From assembly GCA_031460505.1 (NCBI GenBank), contig JAVKTT010000001.1, forward strand, positions 62,001-126,000: a stretch of DNA of 64,000 nt. The letters run 5' to 3'. Shown one piece after another: positions 59,899 to 64,000 of the stretch. A program made the translations under genes and the position numbers. Under the pieces are notes generated by a model. The model saw only the letters and a list, made by a program, of their open reading frames with translations. It had not been told where the DNA came from and did not search any database. Source of the DNA: JAAYTL01 sp031460505 (GTDB taxonomy: Bacteria; Bacillota; Clostridia; Tissierellales; Tissierellaceae). The first letter of the stretch is position 1. The number at the start of each line of letters is the position of its first letter.

Positions 59899-60798
59899 TT
59901 GTTATCACGTCCAGAATTTATTAAAAAATCCTTAGAAGTAAATCTATTTTTCCTAAGAATAATGAAAGAACATCTAATATTTTTAGAAGCAAATCTATCA
60001 CCAGTTAATGTGGAACTTAAACGCGAAGCAGATATATTAAAAAGAAGTCTTGAAATGCTACTAAACGAAACTGTAAGTCTTGCATTTGGTGCAGTTAGAA
60101 AAGAAGTTCTTGAATCTAATGAATTAGTCACTCCTTATACATTAGATGCAGAAGAAACAACATCTAAATTGACAGGTATATCCATTGATACTAGTATAAC
60201 CAATAGGGAAATGGATTTATATAGTAATCCAAACTTTGATTATACTCCTATTCTAGAAAGACAATTAGATAATATAAATTGTAGAGCCAGAAACCTTGTA
60301 GAGGATGTAGTAGATTTGAAATCTAGAGTTTTAAATCAGATATTAGAATGTAATGTATTTGCTACTATGTATCCTGAAATGTTGGAGCATATTATTGAAG
60401 AAGCTGAATTATACTTAGAAACCTTAGAAGCACTACTCGACCACGAGCTTCCTGAAAAAGCACTCTGTGATCAACTAAACTTCTGGAACCACATAATGGG
60501 TGAACATGCAGAATTCATCGATGGTTTGTTGGATCCAAGTGAAAAAGATTTAAAATCTAGAGCTGAAAGGTTTATTAAAATTTATGAAATGCTAGTAGAA
60601 GATTGTATTAGATGCTCTAGGAGATATATAATTGATAAGAGCACTAAGACAACTAAAGATTTTAGAGATTATAAAACTGCAGCAGTTGAGGGTATATTAG
60701 ATTGTGAAATCCGTTCTATTATCCCGCCTCTTCTTGCAGATCATGTACTAAGAGAAGCTAACCATTATCTTAGAATGCTTAGGGAACTGAAAATCTGA
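59899..60798 (+). CDS. DUF2935 domain protein
   Basis: A 299-aa all-helical protein of the DUF2935 family, with two similar halves that each resemble a ferritin/hemerythrin-like four-helix unit. The first half contains NLFFLRIMKEHLIFLEANL in variant form (FFLRIMKEHLIFLE), and the second LNFWNHIMGEHAEFIDGLLDP. Repeated His/Glu positions hint at metal binding, but function is unknown. I use the TTG at 59899, 7-10 bases after GGAGGGAGG; the ATG at 59881 lies inside that ribosome site. A strong terminator follows. Confidence 0.82.
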   Translation: MLSRPEFIKKSLEVNLFFLRIMKEHLIFLEANLSPVNVELKREADILKRSLEMLLNETVSLAFGAVRKEVLESNELVTPYTLDAEETTSKLTGISIDTSITNREMDLYSNPNFDYTPILERQLDNINCRARNLVEDVVDLKSRVLNQILECNVFATMYPEMLEHIIEEAELYLETLEALLDHELPEKALCDQLNFWNHIMGEHAEFIDGLLDPSEKDLKSRAERFIKIYEMLVEDCIRCSRRYIIDKSTKTTKDFRDYKTAAVEGILDCEIRSIIPPLLADHVLREANHYLRMLRELKI

Positions 60799-60815
60799 TG
60801 GATATCCATCAGATT
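60791..60815 (+). terminator. Terminator after the DUF2935 gene
   Basis: An 11-bp perfect stem (AAATCTGATGG / CCATCAGATTT) with an ATAT loop is followed by TTTTATG. Confidence 0.85.
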
Positions 60816-60940
60816 TTTTATGTGCTTTTTTATTTATCATTTTATCGACATAAACTGATAAATTATGATTAAAAACCACAAAATAAGGTATATGACAAAT
60901 ATGTTATTTAAATTTTAACAACATCACATCTTTGTCAATT

Positions 60941-60966
60941 GTTTATCAATCTTTATTGATATAAAC
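60941..60966. promoter_or_regulatory. Inverted repeat upstream of the SDR gene
   Basis: GTTTATCAAT and ATTGATATAAAC form arms that match except for a two-base bulge, around CTTT. It lies about 55-80 bp upstream of the SDR start and may be a repressor operator. I cannot place a convincing -35/-10 pair here. Confidence 0.35.
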
Positions 60967-61019
60967 TTAACATAAGAAGATTGTTAAAAATTAAATTAAT
61001 AATACAGGAGGTTTTATTA

Positions 61020-61760
61020 ATGAAATTAAAAGATAAGGTAGCTATTGTTACTGGTTCTACTTCAGGAATGGGCCGTGCTACAGCAGAATTATTCGCAAGA
61101 GAAGGTGCAAAGGTTGTTATCACAGGTAGAAACGAAGACAGAGCCAAAGAAGTTGTAGATAAAATCAAAGCTGAAGGTAATGAAGCAACATATGTTATAG
61201 TAGATATGTTGAAAACTGAAGATATAAAGAAAATATTTGATGTGACTATAGAAACCTATGGTACTGTTGATATACTATTTAATAATGCAGGAATGCTAAG
61301 TATTACTCCTATGCAGGATTTATCATTAGAAGAATGGAATAACGTATTCAATGTAAATGTCACTGCACCATTATATTTGACTCAGTTATGTGCTCCAGTT
61401 ATGAAAGAAAAAGGTAAAGGTGTAGTTATAAATACAGGTTCTGTAGCTGGTGCTCATGCACATCATGGTATGGCTGCATATGTATCAACAAAACATGCTG
61501 TAGGTGGTTTAACTAAGTCTATGGCTTGGGAGTTAGGACCAGAAATTCGTGCCAATGCTATACTACCAGGCGCTATTATGACAGCAATGGTTGATAGTGT
61601 TGGTGGAGACGCTGCAGTTGCACACTTAGTGGAAGGATCTCCATTAAAAAAGGCAGGCCAACCTAATGAAATTGCTACAGCAGCCCTATTCTTAGCTACA
61701 GATGAATCTTCATTTGTAACAGGACAATTAATCAGAGTTGATGGTGGAATAGACATTTAA
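61020..61760 (+). CDS. Short-chain dehydrogenase/reductase
   Basis: A 246-aa classical SDR. The cofactor loop is TGSTSGMGRA at residues 12-21, DILFNNAGML follows near 86, and the catalytic Ser-Tyr-Lys set is NTGSVAGAHAHHGMAAYVSTKHA (Ser near 141, Tyr and Lys four apart near 155). An Arg in GRNEDRA after the second strand suggests NADP preference. The ATG at 61020 is 7-8 bases after CAGGAGG; the frame is open upstream to 60981. It is probably a FabG/bile-acid-dehydrogenase-like alcohol oxidoreductase, but the substrate is unknown. The unit is monocistronic and ends in a terminator. Confidence 0.88.
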   Translation: MKLKDKVAIVTGSTSGMGRATAELFAREGAKVVITGRNEDRAKEVVDKIKAEGNEATYVIVDMLKTEDIKKIFDVTIETYGTVDILFNNAGMLSITPMQDLSLEEWNNVFNVNVTAPLYLTQLCAPVMKEKGKGVVINTGSVAGAHAHHGMAAYVSTKHAVGGLTKSMAWELGPEIRANAILPGAIMTAMVDSVGGDAAVAHLVEGSPLKKAGQPNEIATAALFLATDESSFVTGQLIRVDGGIDI

Positions 61761-61774
61761 CGAAATATCCCCTT

Positions 61775-61804
61775 AATCCCTATATAGATGAATATATAGG
61801 GATT
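61775..61804 (+). terminator. Terminator after the SDR gene
   Basis: A 12-bp perfect stem (AATCCCTATATA / TATATAGGGATT) with a 6-base loop is followed by ATTTTTTTG. Confidence 0.85.
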
Positions 61805-61884
61805 ATTTTTTTGCTTTATAAGGTTGTCACCCATCCTCAAAAATAGGCATATAATATTAAAAAGCCTATGAAAGGATGATATAT

Positions 61885-62376
61885 ATGAATAATTATGACG
61901 ATCAATATAGAGGAAATTGTTGGGATAGACCTGAAAACAATCCAGAGTATTGGGAAAGATGTATAGACTTAACAGATCACGGTCCAGAACCATATGTTTT
62001 AAACATTGAAAAAGCTGCTGAGCAAAATGATTATTTTAGAAGAGCTCTATGGACAGGAAGACATCTACAACTTACAGTAATGAGTATTAATCCTGGAGAT
62101 GATATTGGTTTAGAAATCCATCCTAATAGTGACCAATTTATTAGTATAGAAAAAGGGCAAGCATTAGTATTAATGGGTGATTCGAGGAATAACCTTTATT
62201 TCAGACAAATGGCTTTTGAAGATTATGGAGTATTTATACCAGCCGGTAAATGGCATAATATAATTAATACAGGATGTGTACCTCTTAAGATATACACAGT
62301 TTATGCACCACCTCTTCATCCTTATGGGGTTGCACAAAGAACTAAAGAAGATGAAGAAATGGAGAATAGATATTAA
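61885..62376 (+). CDS. Cupin-domain protein
   Basis: A 163-aa single-domain cupin. The N-terminal 40 residues are specific to this clostridial group (NNYDDQYRGNCWDRPENNPE). The barrel runs from about 55: LQLTVMSINPGDDIGLEIH, NSDQFISIEKGQA (metal-binding Glu/His motif 1) and VFIPAGKWHNIINTG (motif 2). Glu/His positions suggest a bound metal. Related proteins are annotated as mannose-6-phosphate-isomerase-like, but enzymatic function is not established. The ATG at 61885 is preferred, about 7 bases after AAAGGA; an in-frame ATG at 61876 overlaps that site. Confidence 0.82.
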   Translation: MNNYDDQYRGNCWDRPENNPEYWERCIDLTDHGPEPYVLNIEKAAEQNDYFRRALWTGRHLQLTVMSINPGDDIGLEIHPNSDQFISIEKGQALVLMGDSRNNLYFRQMAFEDYGVFIPAGKWHNIINTGCVPLKIYTVYAPPLHPYGVAQRTKEDEEMENRY

Positions 62377-62385
62377 TATTCATAT

Positions 62386-62418
62386 AAGGCTACTGAAAAT
62401 TTAATTTTCAGTAGCCTT
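62386..62418. terminator. Bidirectional terminator
   Basis: A 15-bp perfect stem (AAGGCTACTGAAAAT / ATTTTCAGTAGCCTT) with a TTA loop lies between the convergent cupin and FtsX-family permease genes. A T-rich tract follows on both sides. Confidence 0.85.
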
Positions 62419-62421
62419 TAT

Positions 62422-64000
62422 TTAACTAACTATTTTATAATAGGTTCTTGCTGTCAAAGCATATACAACTATATAAAAGAATGCAAATACAACTATGGTC
62501 AATCCAGTATATAAGGCATATAAGCTCACATTTGTAAGATAAAATATTGATAGTAACTCAGTAACTACTTTAAACGCAAATGCTATATGAATAACTGCAG
62601 TAACTAAGGGTAAAAAGAATACCTTCAGCACTTGACTTCTTATTGATTGTTTTATTTCCTTGCGACTCATACCTACCTTTTGCATTATCTCAAATCTAGA
62701 CTTATCATCCATGCCTTCTGCTATTTGTTTATAATATATAATCAATACAGTGGCCATTATAAACAATATACCTATGAATATTCCAAGGAAAAACAGCCCA
62801 CCATAGAGTGTATAAAAACTCTCCTTATCTGATTCTGCACTTTTTACACCGAAGTCTATATTAGCTTTGTCTAAAGAGTTTCTTATTGAACCAGCTAAAT
62901 CAATCTCAGATTTACTATCAGCCTCTACATCAAAACCATAATAATAATCAAGTTCTGGTACTTCACTGTCTCCTTCGAGATGACTATAAGCCTGTTTAAT
63001 AGTATCTAAACTATCTACAACTATGTAATGGCTGTCAGAAATACTTGCCATACTAACAGTAGCCATACTATTAAAGGAGCTAAGTTTCTCTTTGATTATT
63101 AGTTGAAAACCATTAAAGTCCATCACATCCCCTGGGGTTTTCCCTTTAACTGTATAAACCAATGCTTCTCCTTCTTTTAAGGATACATCCTTCCCTTCTA
63201 ACCTATTATAATCATCTTGAGTTAATAAGATTAAAAATGATAAATCCTTATAGGAAAATGAATCCTCAGTCACTTCAATAAAACTAGAAGCCTTCTGTTT
63301 TGTAAGCAAACTCACAGATTTAAATTTGATTTCATTTAGTCTAGAAACATTAGCTTCCCTAACATTTTCTTCAACTATTTCATCTAACTTCTCTGCTACC
63401 TCATCAGAATATTTTGCAGAAATCTCAATATTCCTTGGATATCTGGTGCGTAGTAAATCTTCAACACCTACATATAAAGATACTGTAGTAGAAAGTGTAA
63501 TTATTACAGCAGTGGATAAAATACAGATATTAGCAAGCCCTGCTGCGTTCTGCTTCATACGATAAATCATACCCGAAACAGAAATAAAATGATTAGTTTG
63601 ATAATAATAGTTTTTATTTTTTCTTAGGGACTTTAATAAAGCTATACTTCCTGCTTTAAATAAATTATGTGTTCCTATAATTACGAAAAATACTGCAACA
63701 AAAAATTTATTTATTGCCGCAATTGGTGACTCTACTGTTAGAGCTAAATAATATCCAATACCTAAACTTAATATCCCAATAATAGTTGTAACCCATTTAG
63801 TCTTTGGCTCCCTTTCGCCTACATTGCCACCTTTTAGGAGTTCAATAGGTTTAGATAGATGTACTTGAAATATATTATAGATTAAATTTAAAATAAATAT
63901 AACGCTAAATAGTATTATAGTAGCTATTACTGCAACTAACGGAATCTCAAATCCAAATACCACCTCGAACTTAATTAACTTAAGGAGCAACAGAGCTAAT
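62422..64000 (-). CDS. FtsX-family ABC transporter permease (BceB-like), 5' end beyond window
   Basis: The C-terminal 526 residues or so of a permease of the bacitracin/antimicrobial-peptide exporter type. The frame is open to the window edge, so the true start lies beyond 64000; an in-frame TTG at 63990 is a false start. Visible are a segment near IPLVAVIATIILFSVIFI, a large extracellular domain of roughly 200 residues between membrane helices (typical of BceB-like sensors), and the C-terminal FtsX domain with MQKVGMSRKEIKQSIRSQ. Such proteins pair with an ATPase and often with a two-component system for peptide-antibiotic resistance; the partner genes would lie outside the window. Confidence 0.82.
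   Translation of the reverse strand, partial: LALLLLKLIKFEVVFGFEIPLVAVIATIILFSVIFILNLIYNIFQVHLSKPIELLKGGNVGEREPKTKWVTTIIGILSLGIGYYLALTVESPIAAINKFFVAVFFVIIGTHNLFKAGSIALLKSLRKNKNYYYQTNHFISVSGMIYRMKQNAAGLANICILSTAVIITLSTTVSLYVGVEDLLRTRYPRNIEISAKYSDEVAEKLDEIVEENVREANVSRLNEIKFKSVSLLTKQKASSFIEVTEDSFSYKDLSFLILLTQDDYNRLEGKDVSLKEGEALVYTVKGKTPGDVMDFNGFQLIIKEKLSSFNSMATVSMASISDSHYIVVDSLDTIKQAYSHLEGDSEVPELDYYYGFDVEADSKSEIDLAGSIRNSLDKANIDFGVKSAESDKESFYTLYGGLFFLGIFIGILFIMATVLIIYYKQIAEGMDDKSRFEIMQKVGMSRKEIKQSIRSQVLKVFFLPLVTAVIHIAFAFKVVTELLSIFYLTNVSLYALYTGLTIVVFAFFYIVVYALTARTYYKIVS

Noticed and set aside
63990..64000. TTG at 63990 as the start of the FtsX-family permease
   Set aside because: The frame stays open to the window edge and the family has additional N-terminal membrane segments, so the gene is truncated by the window.
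1..64000. Mobile elements, CRISPR arrays, tRNA or rRNA genes
   Set aside because: I saw no transposase, integrase or phage structural genes, no regularly spaced repeats and no tRNA or rRNA signatures on reading both strands.

Overview
The window is AT-rich, densely coded chromosome from an anaerobic, amino-acid- and sugar-fermenting member of the Bacillota (Clostridia/Tissierellia type). This is inferred from the low GC, strong AGGAGG ribosome sites, frequent TTG/GTG starts, clostridial families (YfcC, DUF975, DUF2935, DUF3798), a trimeric NAD-linked [FeFe] hydrogenase with its maturases, hydroxylamine reductase, formate-THF ligase and a sigma-54 activator with an ACT domain. I see no rRNA, tRNA, IS element, prophage or CRISPR array. 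Most genes are on the minus strand.

Layout. 1-0.8 kb: membrane-anchored glycerophosphodiesterase. 0.9-8.8 kb: an amino-acid/peptide catabolic cluster (YfcC carrier, M20 peptidase, Cys/Met-type PLP enzyme, ACT-PAS-AAA sigma-54 activator, MFS carrier, class I amidotransferase-like hydrolase) with two near-consensus sigma-54 promoters and three palindromes as candidate activator sites. 9-15 kb: a GGDEF protein and a DUF3798 ABC importer. 15-17 kb: TrpR-like YerC protein and fhs. 17.2-28.8 kb: a purine operon read purL-purE-purF-purM-purN-purH-purD-NCS2 permease, led by a tandem guanine aptamer plus PRPP (ykkC subtype) aptamer and an intrinsic terminator. 28.8-34.3 kb: phosphodiester glycosidase, nitroreductase, FAA hydrolase, DUF975, small basic protein, ArsC/Spx-like and NERD proteins. 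34.6-45.9 kb: a ten-gene sugar operon (LacI regulator, xylA, xylB, ABC importer, two ureidoglycolate-lyase-like proteins, Gfo/Idh dehydrogenase). 46-48.4 kb: CodA-like deaminase and EamA carrier. 48.5-58.2 kb: hcp, then the NADH-linked [FeFe] hydrogenase and maturases (hydC-B-A-E-G-F order) under a promoter overlapped by a Rex-like operator. 58.2-64 kb: a lipoprotein, DUF2935, SDR and cupin proteins, and a truncated FtsX-family permease.

The most striking observation is in the purine operon. Both glutamine amidotransferases have lost glutaminase residues while their synthetase/transferase halves look intact. PurF begins Met-Ser-Gly where the N-terminal nucleophile Cys belongs, and has Asp for the oxyanion Asn. 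PurL has Gly for the nucleophile Cys and Thr for the catalytic His. Together this suggests purine synthesis fed by free ammonia, which would suit an organism that releases ammonia from amino acids. Two intergenic segments (2404-2474 and 35889-36002) could also be uncharacterised structured leader RNAs.
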